Positions 45,899 to 55,256 of a stretch of DNA of 64,000 nt are shown here, piece by piece. Both the position numbers and the translations under genes were made by a program. Source of the stretch: Actinobacteria bacterium HGW-Actinobacteria-2 (lineage in GTDB: Bacteria; Actinomycetota; Actinomycetes; Propionibacteriales; Propionibacteriaceae); contig PHEY01000005.1 of assembly GCA_002841335.1 (NCBI GenBank), positions 62,001-126,000 of the forward strand. The letters run 5' to 3'. Within the stretch, counting starts at the first letter, position 1. The number at the start of each line of letters is the position of its first letter. The notes below the pieces were generated by a model. The model was given only the letters and a program-made list of their open reading frames with translations. It did no database searches and was not told the DNA's origin.

Positions 45899-46681
45899 AT
45901 GCACTTCAGTTCGCTCATTCGTAAGAGCGCCATCGTGGCTGCTGCGCTGGCAGTGGGGGGCACCACCTTCCTCGGCGCGCCGGCCACCGCGCAGGCGGCA
46001 CCGGCTTTCGAGATCACGGCCATCAACGCCGCGACCACCCTGACGGTGCCGACCACGCGCACCGACTTTCCCGTGACGGTGACCTTCGACGGCCCTGACG
46101 CCACCGCCGACCTCGTCTACCGTTCGTACTCCAGCACCTACGACGGTCCCTCCGTCACCCACATTGACGGACTGGTTTCGTCGCCGAGCAAGCCGTCATT
46201 CTCCGTTACGCCGGGTTCGGTGGCTCCTCGCACTCCGGCGCAGTACGCGATCTCCCTCAGCCCGTACACCGATCCTGGCAAGTACCGGATCACGATTCCC
46301 ATCTCGCAGAAGAACTACGACACCAGCGCCGTCGTCGACAAGGTGGCGACCTACGAACTGACCGTCATTGCCAACCCGGCAGTGACCGCCAGCGAGAGCA
46401 GGTACGACGGCTACGGCAAGTACAGCAAGAAGTCCAAGTGGACCTGGTCCTACTCCGGCCCCAGCTACATGTCCGCAGCCCCGGTGAAGGTGTACTACAA
46501 GGCCAAGGGCAAGAAGAAGTACGTCAAGGTCGCGTCCGGCTGGACGAGCGCGAGCGGCTCGGTGACGTTCAAGGGCAAGAAGGGCGCGATCCGCAAGAAG
46601 GGCACGGTCTACTTCGTCATCGGTGGCGTGGCCTACGCGCCAGGCTTCCAGAGTGCTGTGATGAAGCTGGTCACCCGCTGA
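45899..46681 (+). CDS. Secreted protein of unknown function
   Basis: A 260-residue protein. The ATG at 45899 has GGAGG 10 nt upstream; an upstream in-frame ATG at 45881 would include that site and is less likely. A signal peptide ends near QAAPA (about residue 35). The mature part looks beta-rich, with two Ig-like segments (about 40-160) and a Lys/Tyr/Gly-rich C-terminal domain (KVYYKAKGKKKYVKVASGW, FKGKKGAIRKKGT) resembling actinobacterial surface repeats. No enzyme motif. Probably an exported wall-associated protein. Followed by a terminator. Confidence 0.8.
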   Translation: MHFSSLIRKSAIVAAALAVGGTTFLGAPATAQAAPAFEITAINAATTLTVPTTRTDFPVTVTFDGPDATADLVYRSYSSTYDGPSVTHIDGLVSSPSKPSFSVTPGSVAPRTPAQYAISLSPYTDPGKYRITIPISQKNYDTSAVVDKVATYELTVIANPAVTASESRYDGYGKYSKKSKWTWSYSGPSYMSAAPVKVYYKAKGKKKYVKVASGWTSASGSVTFKGKKGAIRKKGTVYFVIGGVAYAPGFQSAVMKLVTR

Positions 46682-46734
46682 ACACCGCGGCATTGATCCT
46701 CCAGGCCGCAAACCAGGCCTGACAGATCATTTCG

Positions 46735-46768
46735 CAGGGCGCGATTTCCTCCGGGACTTCGCGCCCTG
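46735..46768. terminator. Hairpin between convergent secreted-protein and transporter genes
   Basis: CAGGGCGCGA (46735-46744) and TCGCGCCCTG (46759-46768) form a perfect 10-bp stem with a 14-nt loop, 54 bp after one stop and 14 bp before the other gene's end. Confidence 0.7.
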
Positions 46769-46782
46769 TGTGCATTCCGGGG

Positions 46783-47694
46783 CTAGCCGAATCGCACCAA
46801 CAGGACCCCGCCCAGCACCGCGGCAGCAGCCACCAACCGCCACAGCGTGACCGGACGACGGGCCACCTTGATCCAGCCGGTGTGATCCAGCGCCAACCCG
46901 GCCGAGACCTGTCCGAACTGCACCACGCTCACCGCCAACCCGGTGCCCAGAAGCGGGCCGTTGATCGCGTTCACCAGGATGAATGCCGCGCCCAGCAGGC
47001 CGCCGCTGAACATCCAGCCACGCGGACGTCCGCTGCGCTGGATGCGCTGGCGACTGATCAGCCACAGCACCGCCAAGCCGACGGTGCCGATCACGAACGA
47101 CACCAACGCGGCCGCGAGCGCCGAGTTCATCACCTGGCCCAGGCGTCCGTTCACGGCGGTCTGCACCGCCATCAACGCTCCGGCGAGCACCGCAACCACC
47201 CACAAGATCACGTGGGTGCGCCCGTGGGCCTCACCCACGGCCATCCGCCGACGTCCGATCAGATTCACGGCCACCGCACCGACCACCACCAGCACGGCAC
47301 CCAGACCCCGCAGCACCGTCAGCGCCCGCGGCGTGGTGTCGAACGCTCCGAGCAGGTCGATCAGTACCCCGCCGAGCACTTGGCCGACCAGCGGCAGGAT
47401 CACTGTGGCGGACGCACCGATCCGCGGCAGCAGGACGATGTTCAGCGTCAGGAAGATCAACCCGCAGATGCCGCCCAGCCAGATCCACCACGGCTGCGTG
47501 GCGACAGTGGCCATCAGCGGGACAGGCGTCCCGGTGACCACGACGGCGACCGCCAAGGCCGCCGTGCCGACCGCGAACGAGATCAGCGAAGCAGGCAGCA
47601 CCGCGCCCAGCCACTTCGACAGGCGGGAGTTGATCGCGGTCTGGATGGGCACCATTGCGCCGACGATGACGCCGAGCACGATAGACAGCAGCAC
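46783..47694 (-). CDS. DMT family transporter, YdcZ/DUF606 type (internally duplicated)
   Basis: A 303-residue membrane protein of ten hydrophobic segments. Halves share the motif VPIQTAINSRLSKWLG (residue about 16) and MAVQTAVNGRLGQVMN (about 170), showing a tandem fusion of two five-helix DUF606 units, as common in actinobacteria. Substrate unknown. GTG start. Likely in the same transcription direction as, but not overlapping, the oxidoreductase upstream (84 bp). Confidence 0.88.
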   Translation of the reverse strand: MLLSIVLGVIVGAMVPIQTAINSRLSKWLGAVLPASLISFAVGTAALAVAVVVTGTPVPLMATVATQPWWIWLGGICGLIFLTLNIVLLPRIGASATVILPLVGQVLGGVLIDLLGAFDTTPRALTVLRGLGAVLVVVGAVAVNLIGRRRMAVGEAHGRTHVILWVVAVLAGALMAVQTAVNGRLGQVMNSALAAALVSFVIGTVGLAVLWLISRQRIQRSGRPRGWMFSGGLLGAAFILVNAINGPLLGTGLAVSVVQFGQVSAGLALDHTGWIKVARRPVTLWRLVAAAAVLGGVLLVRFG

Positions 47695-47778
47695 AGGAGT
47701 TCCTTCAGATCAGTCGAATGGGAACCTGACCGGGGTGCCGTTTCGCACCGTGAGGGGTGACAGGGGGACGAGGTGGGG

Positions 47779-48873
47779 TTAGCGCACGGGTTCTCCGGCC
47801 GGCCACCGTCCACGCAGGTACGAGTCAGGGTAACGAGCCATCGCATCGGCGTCGAGTTCAGCGGCCGCGCGCAGCGGCCAGCTCGGCTCACGCAGGGCCA
47901 CCCGCGCCAGTGAGATCGCATCGGAGTCGCCGGCGTCCAGGATGGCCTGGGCTTGGGCCGGGCTGGTGATCTGGCCGGCCACGGTCACCGGCAGCCCGGC
48001 GGCGCGAACCGCCTTGGCCATCGGCACCTGGTAGCCCGGGGCCGAGGGGATCTTCACCATCACATTGCCCCCGGTGGAGATGTCCATCAGGTCGACGCCG
48101 TGCGCGGCCAGCATCCGGCTCACCTCGGTGGCCTCCTCGACGCTGAACCCGCCCTCGGTCCACTCGGTGGCTGACAGCCGCACCAGCAACGGCTTGTGCG
48201 CCGGCCACACCGCGCGGACGGCGTCGGTCACCTCCAGCAGCAGCTTGGCCCGTCCGGCCAGGTCCCCGCCGTACTCGTCGGTGCGCCGATTGCTCAGCGG
48301 CGAGAGGAACTGGAACAGCAGGTAGCCGTGGGCGGCGTGGATCTCGACCGCGTCGAAACCGGCCTCATCGGCGCGCCGGGCCGCCGCGGCGAAGTCGGCA
48401 ACCACCTTCGCCAGGTCTTCGGCGGTGGCCGCACGGGGGTTCGCCAGACCGGGGAACGGTTCGGCGGTCGGCCCGATGGTCTCCCACCCGCCGTCGTCCA
48501 GCGGCACCGAGCCGTTCTTGCCCGCTTCGAAGTCACGGTAGACCGACGCCTTGCGTCCGGCGTGCTGAAGCTGAATCGCGAACGGTGCGCCCTGGGAGTG
48601 GACGAAGTCGACCACCGGCTTCCAGGCCTCGACCTGCTCGTCGTTCCAGATCCCGCAGCACCACGGGGTGATCCGGCCCTCGGGCGATACCCCGGACGCC
48701 TCGGCGATCAGCAACCCGAAGCCGCCGGCTGCACGGGAACCGTAGTGCACCAGATGCCAAGCGGTCGGGACGCCGTCGCGCCCGTTGCATTGGTACTGGC
48801 ACATCGGCGCCAGGATGATCCGGTTGGGCAGGGTCAGATCGCGCAACTGAAGCGGGGCGAACAAGCTCGACAT
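47779..48873 (-). CDS. Old yellow enzyme family NADH:flavin oxidoreductase (YqjM-like)
   Basis: A 364-residue TIM-barrel FMN protein. PMCQY with Cys25 is the thermophilic-like/YqjM subgroup flavin-tuning cysteine; LQHAGRKA, HAAHGYLLFQFLSPLSNRRTDEYGG carries the substrate-binding His pair, and RLSATEW follows. Reduces activated alkenes using NAD(P)H. No operon partner; physiological substrate not deducible. Confidence 0.92.
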   Translation of the reverse strand: MSSLFAPLQLRDLTLPNRIILAPMCQYQCNGRDGVPTAWHLVHYGSRAAGGFGLLIAEASGVSPEGRITPWCCGIWNDEQVEAWKPVVDFVHSQGAPFAIQLQHAGRKASVYRDFEAGKNGSVPLDDGGWETIGPTAEPFPGLANPRAATAEDLAKVVADFAAAARRADEAGFDAVEIHAAHGYLLFQFLSPLSNRRTDEYGGDLAGRAKLLLEVTDAVRAVWPAHKPLLVRLSATEWTEGGFSVEEATEVSRMLAAHGVDLMDISTGGNVMVKIPSAPGYQVPMAKAVRAAGLPVTVAGQITSPAQAQAILDAGDSDAISLARVALREPSWPLRAAAELDADAMARYPDSYLRGRWPAGEPVR

Positions 48874-48952
48874 GGGCTCAGGCTAACCCGGCGTGGACGC
48901 CCCGCTGTCCGATTCTGCCCAGCGGGCCGTAGCCTTGCCGAGAGGTGAAGCG

Positions 48953-49555
48953 ATGACTGACTCAGCAACGTGGAACGAACGATATGCCGCGACCGAACTG
49001 GTGTGGAGCAGCGAACCCAACCAGTTCGTGGTCGAGACCTGCGCCGGGCTACGCCCGGGCCGCGCCCTCGACCTGGGGGCCGGCGAGGGCCGCAATGCCG
49101 TCTGGCTGGCCGGGCGAGGCTGGACGGTGACCGCGGTCGACTTCGCGGAGAACGCGGTCAGCCGGATCACCGCTCGATCGGCCATGGAGGCGCTCAAGAT
49201 CACCGCAACGGTGGCCGACGCGGTCAGCTACCAGCCCCCAGCCGGCAGCCTGGAGCTGGCGCTGTTGTGCTACCTGCAACTGCCATTGGCTCAGCTGCGC
49301 AAAGCGATCACCCATGTCGCCGCCGGCCTGGTCGCGGGCGGGCGACTGGTGGTCATCGCGCACGACGCGTCGAACCTGCAGCACGGGTACGGCGGCCCGC
49401 GCGACCCGAACATGCTCACCACCGCCACCCAGGTGGCCCAGGCGATGACCGAGGCCGGCCTTCAGGTCGACAGCGCGGACGTCCGCGAGCGCCAGGTACT
49501 GGTCGACACCGGCTTCCGCTACGCGCTCGATCACGTGGTGATCGGTAGCCGCTGA
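48953..49555 (+). CDS. SAM-dependent methyltransferase (TehB-like class I)
   Basis: A 200-residue methyltransferase. The ATG at 48953 follows AGAGGTGAAG; the frame's upstream 20 codons are unsupported. Motif I is LDLGAGEGRNAVWLAGRGW, then VDFAENAV (motif II region). The WNERYAATELVWSSEPNQF opening is typical of small TehB/thiopurine-like methyltransferases. It ends 1 bp before the convergent livF gene. Substrate unknown. Confidence 0.88.
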   Translation: MTDSATWNERYAATELVWSSEPNQFVVETCAGLRPGRALDLGAGEGRNAVWLAGRGWTVTAVDFAENAVSRITARSAMEALKITATVADAVSYQPPAGSLELALLCYLQLPLAQLRKAITHVAAGLVAGGRLVVIAHDASNLQHGYGGPRDPNMLTTATQVAQAMTEAGLQVDSADVRERQVLVDTGFRYALDHVVIGSR

Positions 49556-49556
49556 G

Positions 49557-50309
49557 TCAGGCGACGGCCGCGGCCAGGTTCCCCTTGCCAAGGTAGACGT
49601 CCTGGATCTGCGGGTCGTCCAGCAGGTCTTGCGCGCTACCCGACAACACGATTTCGCCGGTGGCCAACACGTAGCCTCGTGAGGCGATCGACAACGCCAA
49701 CTCGGCCTGTTGCTCGACGAACAGCACCGCCACCCCCAACTCGGTGTTGATCCGGACGATCTCGTCGAGCACCTGGTCGACCAGCTTCGGCGACAGACCC
49801 ATCGTGGGCTCGTCCATGCAGATCAGCTGCGGACGGCTCATCAGCGCCCGGGCGAAGGCCAGCATCTGCTGTTCCCCGCCGGACAGCGTCCCGGCTTCCT
49901 GGCGGCGACGTTCGGCCAGCCGCGGGAAGTGATCGCGCATCCGTTCGAGGTCTTCGGCGATGCCGGCCTTGTCATTGCGGGTGAAGGCGCCGGCCAGCAG
50001 ATTCTCGTCCACGGTCATCTGCGGGAAGACCCGGCGAGCTTCGGGCACCGAGGCGATCCCGGCGCGGACGCGCTGGCTGGTGGGAGCTTGAGTGATGTCG
50101 CGTCCGGCGAACCGCACCCGCCCGGCCTTGACCTTCACCAACCCGAGGATGGCCTTCATCGTGGTCGACTTGCCGCTGGCATTGCCGCCGAGCAGCGAGA
50201 CGATCTCGCCCTTCTGCACCGTGAGGGTGTTGCCCCGCAGCGCGTGAAAGGGCCCGTAATAGGCATGGACGTTCTCCAGGCTCAGCAACTCGGTGTGGAT
50301 CTCACTCAT
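49557..50309 (-). CDS. livF: Branched-chain-amino-acid-type ABC transporter ATPase LivF
   Basis: Second ATPase of a HAAT-class importer (250 residues). Walker A GGNASGKST is slightly unusual (Asn for Gly/Pro), signature LSGGEQQMLAFARAL, Walker B LICMDEPTMGLSPKL. ATG overlaps the livG stop. Last gene of the five-gene operon that starts with the UroD-like gene. Confidence 0.94.
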   Translation of the reverse strand: MSEIHTELLSLENVHAYYGPFHALRGNTLTVQKGEIVSLLGGNASGKSTTMKAILGLVKVKAGRVRFAGRDITQAPTSQRVRAGIASVPEARRVFPQMTVDENLLAGAFTRNDKAGIAEDLERMRDHFPRLAERRRQEAGTLSGGEQQMLAFARALMSRPQLICMDEPTMGLSPKLVDQVLDEIVRINTELGVAVLFVEQQAELALSIASRGYVLATGEIVLSGSAQDLLDDPQIQDVYLGKGNLAAAVA

Positions 50310-51160
50310 TCTGGTTCTCCTCCCAAACCCCGGCGGCGACCGAGGTAGGCCTCGACCACCGCCGGATCACGGCGGACGTGCTCAGGGCTGCCCTGGGCGA
50401 TGATCCGTCCGCCATCCATCACGATCACTCGGTCCGAGACCGTCAGCACCAGGTCGAGCTTGTGCTCCACCAGCAGGATGGTCTGCCCTTCGGCTTTGAG
50501 CTCGAGGAGCTGGCTGAGCACCTCGGCGGTCTCGGTTTGGTTCATTCCGGCGGTGGGTTCGTCGAGCACCAGCAGCTTCGGCTGCAGTGCCAACGCTCGG
50601 GCGATCTCGGTGCGGCGCCGGTTGGCGTAGCTCAGCGAGTAGGCCGGATCGTCGCGGCGAGGCCGCAGCCGCGCCTCGAAGCGATGGATCTCAGTCTCGA
50701 CGACCTCCTCGATCCGGCGCTGCTCGCGGCGCGAGGCCGGGGTGCCGACGACGGCGATGAACAGCTCGGCCAACAGCGGGATCCACCGGAGCAGAAACAC
50801 CCCCGACAGCCGCCGGAACGGACGGCTGGCGTGCAGCGTGGAGTGCAGCCCGACATCGATGTTGTCGGCCACTGACAAGGTGGCGAAAACTCGTCCGTTC
50901 TGGAAGGTCCGGGCCACGCCCTGCTCGGCGATGCGTGCGGTGTCGGCGTGGTCGATCCGCACCCCGTCGAGGGTGATGGTGCCGCCGTGGGCCGGGATCG
51001 TCCCGGTGACCAAGTTGAGCGTGGTGGTCTTGCCCGACCCGTTGGGGCCGATGATCGACACCACCTCGCCGGGGGCCACCGAGAAGGAGATGCCGTCCAC
51101 GGCTTTGAGTCCGTCGAAGTGGCGCTCCAGGCCCACCACGTCCAGCAGGTGCGCGCTCAT
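50306..51160 (-). CDS. livG: ABC transporter ATPase LivG
   Basis: First ATPase of the importer (284 residues). Walker A GPNGSGKTT, Walker B LLVLDEPTAGMN, H-loop VEHKLDLV. A 35-residue insertion of hydrophobic/aromatic character (LLRWIPLLAELFIAVVG) lies between the Q loop and the signature region, which reads LSYANRRRTEIARAL, the normal LivG variant. Overlaps its neighbours on both sides by 4 nt. Confidence 0.94.
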   Translation of the reverse strand: MSAHLLDVVGLERHFDGLKAVDGISFSVAPGEVVSIIGPNGSGKTTTLNLVTGTIPAHGGTITLDGVRIDHADTARIAEQGVARTFQNGRVFATLSVADNIDVGLHSTLHASRPFRRLSGVFLLRWIPLLAELFIAVVGTPASRREQRRIEEVVETEIHRFEARLRPRRDDPAYSLSYANRRRTEIARALALQPKLLVLDEPTAGMNQTETAEVLSQLLELKAEGQTILLVEHKLDLVLTVSDRVIVMDGGRIIAQGSPEHVRRDPAVVEAYLGRRRGLGGEPE

Positions 51161-52959
51161 GAGTTCCTCACCAACACTCCGCCGGGACGGAACCTGACCA
51201 CTCCGATCAGCACCAGGCCGTAGACGATGATCCGCAGCTCGGGGGTGAACCGCAGCAGCTCCATGGCTCCGATCAGCACCAGCGCCCCGACGACCGCGCC
51301 GTGCGGCAGGCTGACCCCGCCCATGATCACGATCGTCACCACCAACAGCGACATCAGCATGGTGAAGATGGTCGGGTCGATGTAGGTGTATTGATGGGCC
51401 AGCAGGGCGCCGCCGATGCCGGCGAAGAACGCCGAGATGGCGAACGCCAACGCCTTGTAGTCACGCACTCGCACGCCGGACGCCAGCGCGGCGACCTCGT
51501 CCGATCCGACCGAGGAGATCACCCTGCCTAGGTGGGAGTTCCGGATCCGCCACATCAGGCCCAAGGTGATCAGCAGGACGACGAAATCGATCAGGTAGAA
51601 GCCCACCGGCGTGCTCAACGACACCCCGCCCCACTGCGGGCCGGGAATGCCGTAAATGCCCTGGGGCTCGACCAGCCGAATGATGGCCACGATCACGGTG
51701 CCCACGCCGAGGGTGGCGATCGAGATGTAGTGGCCCTTCACGCCCCAGATGGGTGCGGCCAACACCGACGCGATCACCGCAGCCACCAGCCCGGCGGTCG
51801 GGACGGCCGTCCAGAACGAGAACGGCAGGTGGAGGGTGAGCAGGGCCGAGGCGTAGGCGCCGAGGGCGATCGGACCGGCTTGGCCCAGCGCGAGCACGCC
51901 GGCTTGGCCGGCGGTCACGGTGAAGCCGGCGGCGATGATCGCGTAGATCAACACCTGGGTGCCGGTCATCAGCAGGTAGTCGCCACCGAACAGCGGCACC
52001 ACCACCCCGCCGATCACGGCGGCGATCAACCACACCCACGCCGGGATTCGCAATGGACGTCCCTTGCCCAGGAAGGTGCCGGTGAGCGGCTCGGTCGAGA
52101 TCAGCGGAACCCGTCCCAGCAGGCCCCCGGGACGCAGGATCAGCACCGCGATCAGCACGACGAAGACCACGATCTCGCGGGCCGAGTCGCCGAAGAAGTG
52201 GATGCCGAAGGCTTCCAGGATGCCCAGGACGAAGCCGCCGATCACCGCGCCGACCAGGGAGCCGAGTCCACCGAGGGTGGCGGCCACGAACGAGGTCATG
52301 CCCACGTTCATCCCCGAGGTGGGGTTGGCGATACCCACATACAGCGCGATGAACACGCCGGCGACCCCACCCAGGGCGGAGGCGATCACGAAGGCGACGT
52401 GCTGCACCAACGCGACCGGAATGCCCATCTGCAGGGCGGCTTCCTGGTCCTGGGCGGTGGCGCGAATGGCCCGTCCGATCTTTCCGTACTTCAAGAACAG
52501 CGCCATCACCACCATGGTGGCCGCGGTGAAGCCGAGCATGACCAGGTCGGAGGTGCCGAAGCGCATGTTGCCGACCTGGAAGTCGGACGTCGGCAGCACC
52601 TTCGGGAACACCCGGAACTGTGCGGTGAACGCGATCTGGGAGACGTTGTCCAGAATCTGGGAGACCGCATAGGTCGACAGCATCGCCGCCAGCGGCAGGA
52701 AGGACGCCAGCGGACGGACCACCGCGATGTTGATCACCAGCCCGAGGGCCGAGCAGATCACCACCACGAGGATCAGCGCGAGCCAGAACGGCAATCCGAT
52801 TTGGGCGACGAAGAACCACGCCAGCATCGCGCCGAGTCCGAAGAAGGAGAACTGGGCGAAGTTGACGACGTTCATGACGCCGAAGACCAAGGAGATGCCG
52901 ACCGCTCCGAGGGCGTAGACGTTCCCTCGGAGCAGGCCGGCAATCAGTGTGTCGAACAT
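51157..52959 (-). CDS. livHM: Fused ABC permease LivH-LivM
   Basis: A 600-residue fusion of both permease subunits. Residues 1 to about 290 are LivH-like (GAVGISLVFGVMNVVNFAQ, NPTSGMNVGMTSFVAATLGGLGS). After a basic linker around LGKGRPLRIP, residues about 305-600 are LivM-like (GQAGVLALGQAGPIALGAYASALL, GGVSLPHGAVVGALVLI). Fusions of this sort are known in actinobacteria and proteobacteria. 25 bp after the binding-protein gene. Confidence 0.93.
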   Translation of the reverse strand: MFDTLIAGLLRGNVYALGAVGISLVFGVMNVVNFAQFSFFGLGAMLAWFFVAQIGLPFWLALILVVVICSALGLVINIAVVRPLASFLPLAAMLSTYAVSQILDNVSQIAFTAQFRVFPKVLPTSDFQVGNMRFGTSDLVMLGFTAATMVVMALFLKYGKIGRAIRATAQDQEAALQMGIPVALVQHVAFVIASALGGVAGVFIALYVGIANPTSGMNVGMTSFVAATLGGLGSLVGAVIGGFVLGILEAFGIHFFGDSAREIVVFVVLIAVLILRPGGLLGRVPLISTEPLTGTFLGKGRPLRIPAWVWLIAAVIGGVVVPLFGGDYLLMTGTQVLIYAIIAAGFTVTAGQAGVLALGQAGPIALGAYASALLTLHLPFSFWTAVPTAGLVAAVIASVLAAPIWGVKGHYISIATLGVGTVIVAIIRLVEPQGIYGIPGPQWGGVSLSTPVGFYLIDFVVLLITLGLMWRIRNSHLGRVISSVGSDEVAALASGVRVRDYKALAFAISAFFAGIGGALLAHQYTYIDPTIFTMLMSLLVVTIVIMGGVSLPHGAVVGALVLIGAMELLRFTPELRIIVYGLVLIGVVRFRPGGVLVRNS

Positions 52960-52984
52960 GATGAATCAGGCAGGGCCGACCGGC

Positions 52985-54136
52985 TCAGCCCTTGTACTCC
53001 ACCCATTTGCCGCCGGTCAGAATCGTCGGCGTGAGCTTCGGTGAGGCGACTCGACGGGTGGTCGGGTCGAAGGTGACCGTGCCGTAGACGATGCTGGGCA
53101 CGTCCTTGATCTGCTTGAAACCGGCCAGGATGCCGTCGCGGGTCGGGCCTCCGGCCTTGGCCGCAGCGACCGCCACGGTGAACGCGTCGTAGGCGCCGGC
53201 CTCGAAGCCGGTCACTTGGGCTTCGTTGGGGTACTTGGCCTTGAACGCCTTGACAAACGCCTGGACGTCCGGGTCGGAACTGGCCGCCAGGAACTGAGCG
53301 CCCACGATCGAGCCCTCGGCATCGGGGGTGGCGTTGAACGACTTCTCGTCCTGGCCTCCGAAGAAGGTGCCCTGGTAGCCGATCGAGCGCAGCTGGGTGA
53401 CGATCTTGGCCGCGTCCGGTCCGTAGCCGACGTGGACGAAGGCGTCCGGCTTGCCCTCGACGGCTTTGGTGAGTGAGGGACGGTAATCGTCGGAGGTGTC
53501 CAGCACGCCCTCGGCGTCGGTGATGACCAGCCCGATCTTGTCGGCCTCGGCCTTGAACGCGTTGAACGCCGGGATGCCCCAATCAGCCGTGTTCAGGTAG
53601 GTGACGCCGACCGACTTCACGCCCTGCGACTTGATGTAGTCGGCGTTCCAGGTGTAGCTGGCGCTGGTGGTGATGGAGGTTGACCACTGGTACTGCGAAC
53701 CCTTGGCGGTGAAGTCGGGGTTGGAGTTGTTGAAGCCGTACTGCACCAGCTTCCCGGCGGTGTAGATCGGCGATGCCGGGATCGATGCCGAGGAGGAGTA
53801 GTCACCGAAGACCAGCACCACGCTGGGGTCGGCGACGAACTTCTGCGCCACGGTCACCGACTGCTTGGGGTCGGACTGGGAGTCCTCGTACTTCAGGACG
53901 ACCTTCTTGCCGTTGATGCCACCGGCAGCGTTCACCTGCTCGGCGGCCAGGTCGAAAGCTTCCTTGAACTGCTGGCCGTACTGGGCGTACGGCCCGGTGA
54001 TCGCTGCCGAGACCCCGAAGTAGACGGTGTTGGCGTCGGCGGCGCCGCTGGCGCCGGTGCAGGCGGCCAGGGCGAGCGTCGGGCTGACGGCGAGGAGGGC
54101 GACGGCGAGGCGTCGCAGCTTGGTGTTGGGCTTCAT
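52985..54136 (-). CDS. livK: ABC transporter substrate-binding lipoprotein LivK-like
   Basis: A 383-residue periplasmic-binding-type lipoprotein. The signal peptide ends in a LALAAC lipobox (Cys26). The mature part begins VYFGVSAAITGPYAQYGQQFKEAFDLA, the class I HAAT ligand-binding start, and ends with a family-typical WVEYKG. Members bind branched amino acids, amides, urea or aromatic acids, so the ligand is open. Gene order after the UroD-like gene suggests the ligand is processed by that enzyme or by the divergent monooxygenase. Confidence 0.93.
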   Translation of the reverse strand: MKPNTKLRRLAVALLAVSPTLALAACTGASGAADANTVYFGVSAAITGPYAQYGQQFKEAFDLAAEQVNAAGGINGKKVVLKYEDSQSDPKQSVTVAQKFVADPSVVLVFGDYSSSASIPASPIYTAGKLVQYGFNNSNPDFTAKGSQYQWSTSITTSASYTWNADYIKSQGVKSVGVTYLNTADWGIPAFNAFKAEADKIGLVITDAEGVLDTSDDYRPSLTKAVEGKPDAFVHVGYGPDAAKIVTQLRSIGYQGTFFGGQDEKSFNATPDAEGSIVGAQFLAASSDPDVQAFVKAFKAKYPNEAQVTGFEAGAYDAFTVAVAAAKAGGPTRDGILAGFKQIKDVPSIVYGTVTFDPTTRRVASPKLTPTILTGGKWVEYKG

Positions 54137-54188
54137 GGTGGTGGTGTCCTTTCGTGGTTCGCTGTGGTGCAGGTGGTGGGGGCCGGTG

Positions 54189-55256
54189 TCAGCCGGCGTC
54201 CCGGAGCAGACGCAGAGATTCCGGGTCGGCTGGGGTCGGGATGGTGCAGCTGGGCGCCAACAGGAACGGCGCCGAGGGTGCTGCGGCGAGGGTGGCGGCC
54301 AGCTGGGCGCTCACCTGGGCGTGGTCGGCACCTTCGGCGAACAGGGTGTTGTTGACCCCGCCCACGGCGGTGACGCCGAGTTGGGCGTTCAGTGCGGGGT
54401 TGCCGGGCAGGAACTGATCCCAGTGCAGGGCGCTGATCGGGTAGCTGGTGAACCATTCGGGGTTGGCGTTCGGTCCGCAGGAGTGCAGGACGACCGGCGC
54501 CCCAGCTGCGGCGCCCAGCACCTGCAGGTCGAACGGACGGGAGAACTCGGCGAAGGTCGCCTCGTCGAAGTACCCGGCCGAGGCTGTGCCGGTGACGGCA
54601 TAGAAGATGCCGTCCAGCCCGGCGCCGCCGTCCTCGATCGGGGCCAACAGTGCCCGGACGTAGTCGGCGAAGGTCTGGGCGATCGCCGCCAGGGCTACGC
54701 GCACCCCGTCCGGCTTGGCGCGCAACAGATCATCGGCGGTGAAGGGCGTGGTCGCTCCCGGCACCGGTACGCCGCGATAGACCGGCAGGCCGGCCAGTTG
54801 CAGCAGCACTGACAGCGGGGAGAACAGAGTCTGCAGCACCGCGCGGTCACCGAACTCCTGGCGAATCAGCCGAGCTGAGGCCAGGTGCTCGGCCAGCACC
54901 GGGTTGGTGGCCACGTCGAGCGGAGTGATGGTGTCCAGGTCGGCGAATGTGCCGATCGCCGGCGACACCAGTCGGGGCACCACCCCGTGGTAGTCGTGGG
55001 GATCGAAGACCGATCCCCAGGCTTCGGCGTAGTAGACCGCGCGCGGGTTGATCTTCACCCAGTCCCAATCCCAGCGGCGGTTGAAACCGATGGTGGCCGC
55101 GGCGAACCGTTCGGGGTCGTACTCGTCGCCGACCGGGTGTTGCCATGCGCTGGTGAGGAAGGGCTGATCGAGTTCTCCGCGCAACAGAGCGGCGAACTCC
55201 GTGCGCCGGTCGGCGATGAGGTCCGTGCTGACCGCACGGGCAGGGGATGACGACAT
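54189..55256 (-). CDS. UroD-superfamily protein with MtaA-like zinc site, putative thiol alkyltransferase
   Basis: A 355-residue member of the uroporphyrinogen-decarboxylase fold. The RQAGRY-type substrate motif of true HemE is absent. Instead the zinc motif H-x-C-Xn-C of methylcobamide:thiol methyltransferases is seen: His258-Ser-Cys260 (VVLHSCG) and Cys337 (LLAPSCTIP). This predicts transfer of an alkyl group to or from a thiol rather than decarboxylation. AGGAGCCCCGAC precedes the ATG. First gene of the operon with livK, livHM, livG and livF. Haem synthesis is an unlikely role since no hem genes are near. Confidence 0.85.
   Translation of the reverse strand: MSSSPARAVSTDLIADRRTEFAALLRGELDQPFLTSAWQHPVGDEYDPERFAAATIGFNRRWDWDWVKINPRAVYYAEAWGSVFDPHDYHGVVPRLVSPAIGTFADLDTITPLDVATNPVLAEHLASARLIRQEFGDRAVLQTLFSPLSVLLQLAGLPVYRGVPVPGATTPFTADDLLRAKPDGVRVALAAIAQTFADYVRALLAPIEDGGAGLDGIFYAVTGTASAGYFDEATFAEFSRPFDLQVLGAAAGAPVVLHSCGPNANPEWFTSYPISALHWDQFLPGNPALNAQLGVTAVGGVNNTLFAEGADHAQVSAQLAATLAAAPSAPFLLAPSCTIPTPADPESLRLLRDAG

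Noticed and set aside
54189-55256. UroD-like gene as haem-pathway hemE
   Set aside because: The RQAGRY-type motif is absent, a zinc H-x-C motif is present, and no other haem genes are near.
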